Position numbers and translations under genes: made by a program
The notes under the pieces: generated by a model
Seen by the model: the letters and a program-made list of their open reading frames with translations, nothing else
What the model was told of the DNA's origin: nothing
Database searches by the model: none
Part shown: positions 36,601 to 50,200 of the stretch, one piece after another
How positions within the stretch are numbered: the stretch's first letter is position 1
How the letters are laid out: the number at the start of each line of letters is the position of its first letter
Assembly: GCA_028564675.1 (NCBI GenBank)
Contig: JAOVVO010000221.1
Location: forward strand, 47,590-111,589
Source of the DNA: Onchocerca lupi
Taxonomy: Eukaryota > Nematoda > Chromadorea > Rhabditida > Onchocercidae
DNA: 64,000 nucleotides
Direction: 5' to 3'

Positions 36601-39600
36601 TCAAAAACCAACCTGTTCAAGGACGCGAGCAACTTTGCACAATATTTGTTTTACCCAAGCTAAATTTTCTAAATTTTCATCTACTTTGGTGGTGATGATA
36701 TTTGTGAAGCCTGAAATTTTGATTCTGGTTAATCGTAAAAATTATGGAATTTTTTAAATTTCTGAAATTGTACTTTAAAATTTAATTTTTGACTGATGAA
36801 ATCGAATTTTTAACATTATTCGATGTTATCAAATTCTGTTTAATATCTCATTATTTATGAACGTCAGCAATAAATGTTCATAGGCAAATATTTTTTCATC
36901 AAAATGATAAAGTAATATAATATATTTTCCATTCTGATAAGTGAAAATTTGATAATAGAGTAATATAGTTTTTTCAGAAAAAAAAATATATTAGAAGAAA
37001 ATTCATTAGTGGGATGATTAAGAAAATACATGATAATATGGAAATAATGATATCTACATAGAAATATTTACATATTTTTTGGACCAAAATGAAAATTTAT
37101 CAAGTTAAGATTTTAAGTTGACAATGAATGAGAAAAATTTAAATTAAAAAAAAAATTTTCTTCTTTTTGAAACTTACACTGGAGCTTACCTCCCTTAAAA
37201 GCTAACCAAAGAGTTTGTGGACTTTCATTCAGAGTATAACATAGATAACAATAAGAATCAAGTCTGTCGATTAGCTCTGCCAATTTACAGGTACTGTCAT
37301 ATATGTTTATTATTTTGTTCAATGCCTGCATAAACCAGTTAGATTAATTGGAAAATAAATAATCAGTTTTGCGTTATTGAGAAAAATGTTGTCAAGTTTC
37401 ATAAGAATTTTTCGAGACAGTAAAGTTCTATGGCTTGATAGGTTCATTTCTTAATATTACCTGCTATTTAATGGTTGCAAAATATTCCTTCTAAGACATT
37501 AATTATTAAAAGTTCCATAATTGATCTCTAACTTTTACCGCTTAAACTTACATCAATAGTTCGATCAGCAATTTCTTCCAATTTTTGTATATGCTTTTTT
37601 GTTTTGGGTATTTTTTGACAGTAATATTGAAGTGCTTCGTACATCTGTAACTATTAACCATCAATTTTTAATTTTTTCTTATTTTTCAGACGCTGTTTTT
37701 TATCATAGCTCATAGGATGGAAATAGTAGATGAATTTGAAAATAGGAGATAAGTTTGATTTTGAATTATATTACATTCGAATATTTATATTTTGAATATA
37801 TTTGAGTACTTGAATTATATTTTATTGTTTATATTTTTGGAAACTTCTTTGATTCATTTTTCTATTAAATAGAACTATGGAAACTTAATTCTATTTAAAT
37901 ATCATTACTAACTATTGCATGACATTTCATAAGGTTCCCATCCTCTTCCTTATATTTCATTTGAACTTGTTGCCAAATAGTTGCTAAAGTTTCCATTTCT
38001 TCTTTTGATATGCATTTTCGAATATAGCCTCGTCGTTGAGTTGCAAGTCCATCATTAAAAGCTGTTTGAATTTCTTTGAAAAACTAAAAATAATGTAGTT
38101 TTCTGTAAATTATTAAAATTTTTTATTATGAAATTTTTTCTATCGAAAAGGGCAAACAGCTGGGAAAGCTAAATAAATCTTTTAACAGTCACGAAAAATT
38201 ATAATTTCAAAATACTTCCATGACAATTTTAATGTTTGTTTATTTTTACTGGCAAATTTCTTCGAAGAAAATTTGGAAGCAATTCATTTTTAAGATAATT
38301 TACCGTATGCCAGCACTGTACTTGTTCCTCATTCATGTCATCTTCGGCTATTTCACATAAGGCTACCATCATCGACTTACATATCATCTGTAATTGGGTC
38401 ATTCAGAGAATCCATAAATTTGTAGGATGAATCGGAAGTTAATTCTGTAGAAAAGTGCCTAACACTGATACATAGAAATTTGAAGATAAATTTTTTAATG
38501 TTTAAAAGTTTGATTTTGAAATGGAATGAGAATTGTTTGGGCGATAAAATCAAATCATTGAGATTGCTCATTTCTGTAACGATATTATTTTCATTTCTAA
38601 CTTTATCAGTTTCTGAATCATATCTGCATAACGGTGCTATTCTATAAAAATAAAAATGTTTACTGATTAATTTGAAGATTTGACACAACATTACATTCGA
38701 ATAGGAGCGTGTTTCTATATGGATATATCTACTTTTTTACTTATCCGTAAGGACAAACACATTTCCCGCCAAAAGACCTTAAGAATAAGCATGTTTCCCG
38801 CCAAAACGCCCAAAGATTAAGCATGTTTTCCGCCAAAAAGCTCCGATTAACAGGTAAAAAATAAATACCATTCAGATCAAACAAGACTATGATTTTGGTT
38901 TTCGGATTTACAGTTAAAATTGTTGAAATAGCTCTCATGAATTTTTTTGTCAGATCCGATCTAAAACGAATTGTCTTTTCTTTTTACTGATTGCTCTTGA
39001 GTAAATTTTCTAAGTATTAAGAATCTGATCTGAATAGCAATTAGCAACTTTTCCTCAGTATGTGGCTCGTAGACGTCGTAAAAAAAATGTCGAGCTCCGA
39101 TGTTACGAATGAATTTGCACATATTACGTGGCTCATCTACATATTCCATGATCATTTTTAATGCTTCTTGAAAAGAGTTACAGTGATCGCTGAAATATAT
39201 TAGTTTTTGTCTTCCATTTTATTGAGAAAAATACAAATAACTAAAAAGTCTATTAAATAGAAAGAAAAAAATGAAAGAAATTTTAATATCTAAAAATAGC
39301 ATTTTTTTGTATTTTAAACATATACTTAATCTCCACCCATTTAGGAATCCTACCATAATTTTTACCATTCTACCATTTTACCATAACAATCCGACAAAAC
39401 TAACTAAAATCTCTGATCATTGTACAGTGTTTTCTTTTGACAATTTTTTCCAAAACTCCAAATTAGTCGCATCTGTTCGTATTTTTCGACTGCATAAGCA
39501 AATGCCAACTGAACTGTTGTAAGCTATAAAAAGCAGAGTTTTAAATTTTGAAATTTTATTTTTTTTTTCATTTTTTATTTCTTTGAATTGTTAGCAAATT

Positions 39601-41170
39601 TTAATTTTTGTTATTTTTTGAATTGTTTGCAAATTTTTATCCGTAGTTAGATTAAACAAAATTGAAGTATTATAAATACATTTGGGACAATTCAGTTATG
39701 TTAATCATGATTGAACTGTTTCAAATCTGTTGTGTTATCATTGAAAATCGAACAATCATGATGAATATCTGATTAAATACATTAGTAATTGGATAAGGAT
39801 AAATAACTTGACTGAAAAAAAAAAAGTGAATATTTCTTAGTAAAAACTGATAAACGTAATCAATAAAGTAATAATTTCATTATCATTACTTGTAGATCAA
39901 GTTTAGCAAGTTGTATCCAATGACATCGTGCTTGTTGTAGGCTGTTAAATATTATCACTTCTTCTGTATCAACATTATTGATTTCCTTTTTATTCTTCTG
40001 CAAAATCGATTCTTGAGTGTCATTTTCCTCTTCATTCTACTTCATTCCATTTATCTCATTTTTATTAATGTTTATTATTGATCTTTATACAATTTTACGT
40101 TTTTTGATAATTTCAACCGTAAACAACTTTATGTCGAATACTGTGAATCCTCAGAACTTTTTTATTTGTTTTTTTTTTTAATAATGTTTTATCTATTTTT
40201 GCACTTTCTCGAAGTATTATTAATTGCAAAAAAACATCACTTATAAAGAGTAACTAAACATAAATAATGTAGGTAATATAAAAGTCATCCAAACTATTTA
40301 ATAGTTTAAAAAAAAAAAAACTATGCTAATTTTACTTATTTTATTATTTTTATCGATTTTATATTTCTCCAATTATATTATTTTCTATCTCTCATAGTTG
40401 AATTGGATAGAACTGAATTATAGAAATGTTTTTCTTCTTTACCAACTCATTCATTTACTTATTTATTCATTTATCTAATAGGAAATTTAATGAGCAGAAA
40501 AAAAGTTCATAGCCAATAACATATCATTAGGCTCAAAAAAAAAACTTAATAATTCTATGAATCCAGAAAGATCCAAAGAAACAAACCAATTCAAGTGATG
40601 CAGACTGATTAACTATTGAAAGCGCATTTGTAAGAACTTTCTGAACTAACTGAAATTTTACATATATTTGAAAAATGCTATTGAAAGTTTCTGAAAATTA
40701 TTATAAAAATGTTCTTCCTTGAAAGTACTTGAAAGTTATTATGGAAAGATTCTTTTTTTTTTTTTTTTTTTTTACCTTTAAATATTAATTGTAAAATAAA
40801 AAAAAGGTAAATGTTCATTGAAGTCTTGAATATTTCTGATGATTGAAGTCGAAAAATTATACCTACATTTATATTAAAGAAATTATCTCTTTTGGAATAT
40901 ATTTAATATGCTTATATAAATCTTGATCTAATTGTTATAAATCTTGACCTATTTGTTATGAACTTTAACCTAATCATTTAAAAGAATTCACAATTATATA
41001 ACGAGATACGCGAAAATATAAATTTTCTGAAAGATTTCTATATTTTTTTATTTCTAAATGCTAATTTTATTAAGTATTTGTTTAGAAGAAAAAAATTTTT
41101 TTTTGAATAAAATCAATGGTAGAGAAAAAAAAGAAAAACTTACTAGATGTACCAGTTTCTCATGATGCAT
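36601..41170 (-). CDS. Two-domain globin with degenerate second domain
   Basis: Ten minus-strand exons join in phase: 41170-41144, 39997-39890, 39523-39426, 39189-39049, 38641-38602, 38387-38304, 38083-37913, 37644-37552, 37325-37190, 36710-36601 (TGA). The product is 335 aa with no signal peptide. Domain 1 (about 20-175) has an A helix with Trp (QQARCHWIQLAKL), YEQMRLIWSFG at the B-C turn, then His80 and NIGARHFFYDV with His112. The 32-residue spacing equals distal E7 to proximal F8 in neuroglobin and cytoglobin, so haem binding is likely. Domain 2 (about 185-335) keeps the helix pattern (EEMETLATIWQQV, ALNKIINIYD, ENLAWVKQILCKV). At the F8 position it has Cys280 (LIDRLDSYC), with no His at the E7 spacing. 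Exons 1 and 5 are the least certain. It is convergent with the 23-36 kb gene. Confidence 0.7.
38745..38885. mobile_element. LTR-derived fragment in a globin intron
   Basis: Three imperfect units of CCGCCAAAA followed by a CTTAAGAATAAGCATGTTT-like part, ending in GCTCCGATTAACAG, match the 5' part of the LTR at 867-960 (CCGCCAAAACG, GCTCCGATTAATAG). It lies in the intron between globin exons 4 and 5 (38642-39048 on the plus strand), near the exon at 38641. Only the front of the LTR is present. Confidence 0.65.
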
Positions 41171-41780
41171 ATTTGCTTATATTAATTATTAACTATGTTT
41201 TGGAATTTATATTTAACGAAAACTTGAAGTAGAAAGAAATGAATACATACTACCTTTAATGATTTATTTCTGAATAATTTCAACTTCTTTATCAATTATT
41301 AAAAAGAAATCTCATCTTTTGGATTGAATTTTCAACTGAATGATTAATCAAAAAGAAAATATTTACATCTTCAAAGTCAATTGTAAAACATTAATTAATT
41401 AATTTGTTTATGTTTTCGTTATTTTTGTTTTAACGGAAACTTCGCATAAAATATTTCATATTCTAAAAAGATATTTCGCAATTTTTCAATAAATAATGAA
41501 TGAAAAATAATTACTTCAATTATGCTTTGTATTTCATTATTGATTAATTTTAGCCCTATCATCCTCTTTTCTTAACTTGATAAAATAGTTTTGAGATGAT
41601 TTATCTCATCATTATCTGATCGAAGGCTTGAAAATGCTTGTTTTCCAATCATAATTACTTCAAGATCAGAAAATCAAAGAAAAAGAAGGAAAGATGAATG
41701 GATAGATGAGGACTAGGCTTACTAGTCTTACTAGGCTTGATTTCTTAAGAAGCCATGACTGTAATTTGTACTCTGAGAAA

Positions 41781-41782
<2 letters not shown>

Positions 41783-41816
<34 letters not shown>
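41783..41816. repeat. (AT)n microsatellite
   Basis: About 17 uninterrupted AT units. Confidence 0.95.
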
Positions 41817-41818
<2 letters not shown>

Positions 41819-43937
41819 ATCGATTCTTCTGATATTATAAATTTGGAGAGAACGCTTAATTCTTTTTTTTACTCAAATAAGAAGTATATTTTCGTTTGAT
41901 TCTACTAAACGTGAGGTAACGTTAATTTTATGTAAGTGAGATAGCGTTAATTTTACAGTTACTGTTTAGTTATCGAATTTTAAAAATTTCATGGCGATTT
42001 TGAGTGCATTAAGTTTATTTTCAATCATTTTTTTCTTTTTTTTTTTTTTGATGAAGTTTGACTTATCTAACAAAAAGTTACAAATTTATTTTTGTTAAAT
42101 TGTCATTTTGTAGTTGATGAGGATTAGATTTGATATTAAATAATGTTGACTTTTAGATTTTAGATTAAGCAGCATTGAAAATGCTGGGTAAGACTTCAAA
42201 AAAATCAAATAATATTAGTTGTTTTGATATATGATATGGTTTATTAATTGCTGTTGAGAAGTGCCAAGATATTGAATGATTTAATCATATTAGTGAAATT
42301 TGATTGTAAGCCAAGAACGGTTAACCTATGGAAATTTTAAGAACTTTTTTAGATATCAAAAAGCGACATATGCAAATGTTTAAGCATTTTAGTCATAAAA
42401 GTTATTAGCATACTGTCGTATATTTCATATCTTATCAAAACTTTCAAAGGTTTTTAATGTTTTACGAAATGAAAATATTAGATTTGAATTTGTTCAATTG
42501 TTTTCTTTTTATTTCATAAAGTCCTAATAGTGAGATATTCTCAGATCGAAGCAGTTGGCGTTAATTTTGTTTTGTTTATTGAGATAATTTTTAAATCATT
42601 TCATAGATTCGCAAAATTATTTTTTTCTTCAGTTATTTATTTAATTGCTTTTATCGTTCATTATTATCTAATGAATATTGCAATGATTTCTACAATTTCT
42701 GTAATCATTATCACGATTAGTGCAATTATTTTGTAATTACTGTAATTATTATTATGATTATATATTTTGTTAAAGTAGAAATTGCTCTATGTTTGATCCA
42801 CATTTGAATTTATACTATTTCTTTTTTTTTGTACAAAAAATTATGTCAGTGATCAGTTCATCCAGTCTTCTCCCATAAATTGCATACCATTTAAGGTTAA
42901 GGTCATATTCACTTCAATTCTAGAAATATATTTAGAAATATATTTATTTGATAAAATCTCTTTTTTTTTTAAAATTTCGTTAAAGTTTTTAATCGTCTTA
43001 GAGCATCTTTAATTCATACTGGTAAACTTCTCCAATTTTTTTTTTTTCTTTCGCTTGTATTTTTAAATTCCTACTTGCATTTTTTTTTACTGTTAGTACT
43101 TTTTAGCATTACAAAGGTCATATAGAAATGAAAAAGTATCGTAAAAAGATAATTTTTACTTGAAGATTACAAAAAGTCAGCAATAAAACAGTATATCACA
43201 AGTTCATTTTAAAAAAAAGAAAAAAAAAACAGGTTTTTGTGTATCTAAAGATTCGATTGATTATTGATTAATGAGATCAGTTTTCGAATGTTTACTTATA
43301 AATCACTATTTTAATAATTGATTGCGATTTCAATATGTAATTCTTTAAAATAGGATATAACAACTAGAATAGTGATACCTTTATCACCATACTATCATTG
43401 TTACACTTTGACATTATTATCATTGTGATTGACATTTTTGTTAATGTTGTGATCAGAAAGATCTTCAATTCACTTGCCATGTTTCACTTTATTTCGCTTC
43501 GATAGTTATTATTATTTCTACAATTAAATTGCAATGTTACATTGAAATGGTAATATTATCATCTTATCATTGTCATTATCACTTTAGATGCATTCTATTT
43601 TGTTTTATTTTGTCTTATAATTTGTTGAATTTTAGTTATGGATGACTGGTTAGATGTATTATAATCGATTGAATTGATTCTTTTCATTCTTCTTCTTTTT
43701 TCAATTTCCCATTCGTCCAATCGAATATTGAATGTTTAATTTGTTGATTAATCATCAACATTAAACTTTTGCCCGTCAATTAGTAAGCGGAAAAAGAAAA
43801 AAATTATTTCCATTTTTTCTATATCTTTACTGAATGCTGCAAAATTTCACTTCCGTTTTTCGCCAGTTTTTTTTTTTTTTTTTTGCTATTTTTAATTCAA
43901 TTATTAGCATTTTTGTTCCAAAACATTTGTTAAGAGA

Positions 43938-44230
43938 AAGTTTATTTAGAAATCTGTCTTAAAAGATGAAAAATCATCATTGCTTTATGATATTTATTTG
44001 ATTTTTGATATTTGCATCCAAAAGATATTATGATAACAAGTTTCAGGGTAAAGTAAAAAACTTTTAATATAAATTTCTAGACTTTGAGAGAGAGAGAGAG
44101 AGAGAGAGAGGACAAACTTTGGGAAACTTAAAGAGTTCATTTAGACATTTATCTTAGAAGATGAAATATCATTATTGTTTCATGATATTCATTTGATTTT
44201 TGATTCCTGCATCTAAGAGATAATCTGGTA
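43938..44230. repeat. Direct duplication with intervening (AG)n
   Basis: Copies at about 43938-44040 and 44131-44230 share TTTAGA.AT.T.TCTTA, AAGATGAAA, TCAT.ATTG, ATGATATT and CATTTGATTTTTGAT followed by TGCATC.AA. An (AG)n tract (44086-44110) lies between them. Confidence 0.7.
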
Positions 44231-45060
44231 AAAAATTTCTGAGTGAAAAAAAAAATTTCTAATACAGAACTTTTATAGTTGGGGGAGAGCACGAAAAGGG
44301 ATCATATTACTCCGAAGTAGTCAATATAATTCGAGAAGTCTTAGTCTTGTTATTTTTTTTAGAAGATTATCGGATTATTTTTTATTTTTCTATAAATTTA
44401 ATGAATTTTTCTGTGTTTTTTTCCAGTGCTAAATAAATCGCTAAATTGAGCATTTAAATTCCTTAAATTTATTTCTCTTACAATTATATAATCTTTAAAT
44501 TTTAATCAGAAATTGTTAGTTTTATTAGTAATTTTTTTTCAAGTTTTCTTTTTCACTGATAGAAATTAGTTAGTTGAAAGCATATCGCAGAAAGAATTAT
44601 TAGAAGTTATTTGCAAATAAATATTTTTTAATTTCCAAAAATTCAAACATCGTCGCATTGTTACGTATCTGATAATTAATCATTAATTATCAGTATCGTA
44701 ATTGTGTGACTCCCCCCAAAACTACTTTTTTTCTTTCAGATTTTGTTAATTCATATCATCCCGTTGATATATTAAATTAAAATTTTTTTTTTTTTTTTAA
44801 AGACATTGTCAGGAATTTGTTGTGGCTTATTTAGAGGACGTTAGAAAGGTCAAAAGTTTGACATTTTAAAGATTACAACGTGTCTTTCAAGATTATTTCG
44901 GGAATTTACTTTACAATCAAACATCAACAAATTTTGACAAAAGTTTGTATTTCGACGAATGATTATAAATTTAAAGCATTGAAAATGGAATTATTGATTG
45001 CAGTTTTGTTACAAATTTAAATTTATAATTTTTTATTATTGATATTATATTACTTTCAAT

Positions 45061-45240
45061 ATGTCGTATAAGATGAGACGATTGGAAGAATATTTCAGTG
45101 TTGCATTTTTATTGCCAAATTTTTCTAAATATCAGATTTTCCTTTCTGAATTCGACAAATCATCTGTCCTTCGATCCAATGTTGTAATGATTTTGAATTC
45201 AAGTTACGATATGGGATATGATTCTTCAGCTATACTTTAA
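45061..45240 (+). other. 59-codon ORF, unrecognised
   Basis: The ATG follows TTTCAAT and opens a frame to TAA (45238-45240) with balanced composition (MSYKMRRLEEYFSVAF at the N terminus). It could be a small gene, an alternative first exon of the downstream coiled-coil gene, or chance. No family was recognised. Confidence 0.2.
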
Positions 45241-45247
45241 ACCAGCT

Positions 45248-45410
45248 ATTAATTCTAATATCTCAAGTAGTTGATTCTGATGCTCCAAGTTCTGGTACTT
45301 CAAATAGTTGATTCTAATATCCAATTCGAATATTCCAAGTAGTTGATTTAATGCCCAAAGTTCTAATATCTCAAGTAGTTAATTCTAATCCTTCAATTCG
45401 AATTATTCAT
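45248..45410. repeat. Minisatellite, unit about 35 bases
   Basis: Degenerate units built on TTCTAATATCTCAAGTAGTTGA recur about four times. They alternate with CCAAGTTCT and TCAATTCGAAT variants. The remaining stretch 45411-47279 shows no gene. Confidence 0.7.
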
Positions 45411-47279
45411 GGGAATTACCCAAAAGTTTTGTGCGAATTGATGTTGGCAAGTTTGCTGCGACTGTTTTCATTGTACAATTGAAGATTTTGATGTTTATCA
45501 ATTATTTTATAAATTTTAAAGAGATAGGAAGATAAATTCAGGTTTCTATCAGCACCATCCTTGAACAGAGTGATATATGTTCTTAGCAAGAAAAAGGGAA
45601 AGAGGGCAAAGGGTCTTTAAGGTCATCCATCTTAGTGAATGTACCATCAATTTTGTTCTAAAATGATGCCATGTACAATTATTAATCTTTTGTAAATGGT
45701 CCTATCATTTGTAAAGATTTGTGATCTTTAAATCTTTTAATTCAAATTTCAAATATTCCATTCACGTTAAATTTTAATATGAGTTTACATCACTTTAATT
45801 TCAAATAATTCATTTCATTTATAGAAAAAGCAATGAAAATTAATTTAATGATGATAAAGAATTGGATTTGTGTTTGAATATTTGTTGGTTTTATTAACTA
45901 CTCATAATTAATAGATTAATTTAATGATATCTTTAATCACCTCATTGGTCGTATAAATAAAACGCCAGATACATATACTATTTGATAAGTGTTTTTGAAT
46001 GAATGATAAGTCTTTATAATAATGGAGAAGTGTGAATTATTCTGAAAACAAAGGATAATTTAACGAAGAATAGGTCAAATGGACAGGTCAGCGAAGAAAA
46101 GATCAGAGGAACAGATCAGCAATCTTTTGATTCTTTGCTACATTACTTGGAAACGTATGAATCTGTTGTTAAATCATCCGAATACGTTAGTGACGTCTTG
46201 TTACGTTAATGACGTATTGTCACGCTTGTTATCATTCAATTAATTCAACGTATCTTATGTAAGAAATTAAATGTGAGCTCTAAACATACAATGACGAAAT
46301 GAAAAAGAGGATGAAATGCCATTTGCAAAACTTGTTTTCCAAATTTTGTCATTAGTACAAGACCCGCGTCGCATATCTCAGAGATTCGCTTCGTCCATTA
46401 GTGATAGGTGCCAGGTGTGACAGGCGCCAGGTGTCAAATATTGAGAAGAAAGCTATTGTTGCTATATTCGTATTTCCTTCCAATATTTGCATAATTTTCG
46501 CTTGTATACTAATTATTGTTGTTAAATTCTATATATTAGTGAAATTAAGCTTAAGAAATTTTCGATATGACCTTTTGCTTTTTTCGATTGACCTTTTTTT
46601 TTTTCTTTCGATAGACAGTAGTTCATCATATGGTTAAAATTTGATATTAAAGCATGTTACGCTTGTTTTTCGAAGAAACGATTGACTTTTTTTTGAAGTG
46701 CAAATTCTGGTAAATATTTTTAGAGCCATGAAATTCTCTCAAATTTCGAATTTTAAATTTTAGATGTTGTAATAATTACTTAGAATGAAGGAAGAATATG
46801 GGTTAATAGATTTGAAGTTAGATGGGAATTTGTTCACTAAATTGTTTATCTATTTTTACGCATCATTTAAAAATCGATTTTTAATTGTTGTATGCAATTA
46901 TCGTGTTGTTATTTTTATGCCAAAATTTATATTCTACTAATCGATTTTGAATAATTTTCTTTTTTTTTTTTTTTTTCTGGAATATTTTGGAATATGAATT
47001 AACTAAGTATTTTAGGCAAATATTGAATCTTGATCTAGAATGAGATTGGATCATCTTAAAGCTTTTAATGAACTTTTAGTTTTTAAGATGAAATGTTTTT
47101 ATTTGTATAATTATTTTATAAGTTAAATATTATTCATTAAATTATTTTATTGATTTGAGAAATATTAAGTTTGTACATGATATGAACTATTATGATTGTT
47201 ATCTAATCGATAAGAAGTTATCGCAATGGAAAATATTTTGAAACGAATTTTTTTTGTAATTTATATTGAATTATTACAG

Positions 47280-50200
47280 GTATAATATAACAAACTATCC
47301 TCTAAACTTCAAGGAATTAAAATCAAAAGAAAATAGTATGAATGATGTGGACAGATTAGAAGTATGTTGATTCGGATTTATCATATCATCACTATCATTT
47401 TATCATATTATCATCATTGTATTTTGCTTTAGAAATTCATTATTTAATCTACATTTATCTTCTATTACTTCTCCATATCTGTACCTAAGAAATGATTAAC
47501 TTTTTTATCAATTTTACGAATAGCTGTTTTGTGAAAAGAAGTAATGAATTATAATTATGAGGGAAAATGATGATGATGATGAATTGAGATGTTGCTAAGT
47601 TTGATCAGCAATGTTGATCATTATTTGATTAAATAATAATCACTATTGCTGTAGAGATGCTAAGCTTTTTTTTTTTTTCACATTTCGCAGTACAAGAATC
47701 ATGTTTGCAAAGTTTGGATAGGATATTCAACAAAGAAGTTATTAATAAAAAATTTAAACTATTCAGCCGTCATTATTTTGTCATTAGAGATCTTCATTTC
47801 TTGAAATATAATTAATTAAATAGTGAAACAAATGAATTAATCGATAAAATTAAATTTATCTCAAAAAAGAAAATTTTGGCGCATAGAATTTAGATATATC
47901 CTCACTTTACAAATTAACTAGAACGATTTAAATTTAGCATTTTTACCTGTGAAAAAGGAAATAGTAAATGAAAAAATTAAGTCACAAAAGTTCTTCCAGA
48001 GATTTTTTTGAGAATAAAATTAAGGAAATGCTAATGACTTATTCCTAATTATGAATGAATAATAAGCTATTAAGTCGATAAGTGTTCACGTACGTCCGTG
48101 AATCCACGTGCAAATATTGGCGCAACTATACAGCTTTGAATCTTTGTACTATAATTGGAAGTACAGTTTGCATGCAAAAAGAAATCATGGCATAGGTGTA
48201 ACTCATAAAATTCATAGCAAGTATAAAATTGAATTGTCAAAAAATTTTTGAAAAATAAATAAATAAAAGACGCCCAATAATTTAATTAAGATTTAAGCAA
48301 AATTAGAATTATTTTGCAATTAACAATCGATTTTATTTTAATCTTACTGAACACTTACTTTTAATTAAATACTTCTTATAATAGGGATTCAATTAAAAAT
48401 AAGTCGATTTTTCATAATTTTAAAACTCTGCTGCTGATATCAAAGAAAAATTGCATCGGCAATATTAGGTAATATTTTTCCCGATTCAAATGTAATTACT
48501 AATTGTATTTCCTCAGGTATTTGTTATGTTGAGAGAGTTTCTTTAAACTTATGAAATAACATTTGAAATTAATTTCATCCATATTTTGATCGGCATGTAT
48601 GATTTTTCAAAAATATTCAATTTGCAGAAAGCTCTTAAAGAGCGAACTTCGGAATGCGATTCGTTGAAAAAGAAGGTAGAAAAATTCGAAAGAGAGCGGT
48701 AATTAATTATTTATTTCCTTTTTAATATATAAATTCGGTCTTTAATTTCTCTCAACCTAGATGATATTTAAATTAGCAAAATCACAAGAAAAGATAAATG
48801 TATCTTTCAAAACCAAGAAAAAAGATAATGTCATGGAAAAAATTCAGAAATTTCAAATCTATTTTTCATGAAATATTTTCGAAAATATTTCAAAAATCAT
48901 AAACTCTTTAATTCATCTCACTTTCTCTTCTATTTCCTCGTTCCTATTGAGACTACGGAGGTTATTAATCCTCAACTACTATTATTTCTGGTGAAAAGAA
49001 TTGCACATGCTTTTTGATTGTCATGATAAAACAGGCATTTTAAGTTGATTTCTGTCAATATAGACTTTTTCGAAAAATTTAAGATCATTTCATTTGAGAT
49101 CGCAAATGACAAATAAATGATTGAGTATTAAGTGATAAATGATTTTTCTGAAAAAATTATCAGATCATTGAAAACAAAGTTTCAATAAATTAGACGAAAG
49201 TTGCATGTTTTGCATTAAATATTAAAAAAAGGAAGATTTTCAGAATTAAGCAATTTTCAAGCCAAAATACATTTCATTATTTCAGACAACAATGGGAAAA
49301 TCAGAAACGAGCATTGGAAGCGAAGCAACCAATGGATGTTCAGATGTTACAAGGTCAAAAACGGGAACTAACCATGCAACTTAATCGAGAACAAGCCGAG
49401 AAACAGGAACTTTTCCTGCAGGTATTCTTTTTTTTTAAAATTTATTTATCCTTAATAAGTTTATTTTCATTTGAACAAAAAAGTTGCATTTCAGATGCAA
49501 ATTAATGATCACTTTTAGAACATCATCAATAATCGGGCAATATATTTAAGTATCTAATGGTTTCAAGGTCATATCAAAAAAAAAAAAAAAAATTGCCCTG
49601 AGATAATGTGAAGTATGAAAAAGAGGGGAGGAATAGTTGAAAGTCAATTTAAAGTTTAAAATTCAGTTATAATCGCAGATTCCATTATTTTTAATTTCAG
49701 ATAAACAGTTTAATAGCACAATTAGCAGAGGCGAATCGAAATACTTCAAATTCCGAAGAATGTAATATGTTGAAAGTTGAAAATGAAAAGCTAAATAAGC
49801 AAATCGCCGATATTTTGGTTAGTTTTGATCTTAAGTTTTGTATGACTTTTTTTTTCTTTAATAATCTTTTTTTTGGATTCGTGCTCCTGGTCAAGTTATC
49901 TTTTCGCGGGTAACCTGCAAAAACGATAACCTTATCTAACTTTATGCGGTAATTTATTAACTTTATCACGGCACTTTATTCATATCTTATGAAAATGAAA
50001 TTAGAAAGTAGAAAGCAGCTATCAATGAGCGGATCAATTTATGAAAAGTAGTATTTGTAAAATATGAAGAATACTAGTAAAATTATTTTTCAATTAAAAA
50101 TCAAATTAAGTTTATATTTTTTTTATCGCTGAAGTCTTCAGAAAAATAAAAAATTGTTCAAATAATTTGCAGCACTTTCGATTTCAGTAATAACATATTA

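Larger units (their letters stand above)
41171..45060. other. Intergenic, repeats only
   Basis: AT-rich sequence upstream of the globin gene. It holds an (AT)n tract at 41783-41816, an (AG)n tract at 44086-44110, and the duplication listed at 43938-44230. No exon was recognised on either strand. Confidence 0.5.

Noticed and set aside
37113..37331. Minus-strand ORF as an independent small gene
   Set aside because: It is exon 37325-37190 of the globin plus intron read-through. Phases link it to neighbouring globin exons.
42530..42736. Hydrophobic 68-codon ORF
   Set aside because: Ile/Phe-rich translation of an AT-rich tract (ATTATTATC-like), with a non-ATG start and no supporting signals.
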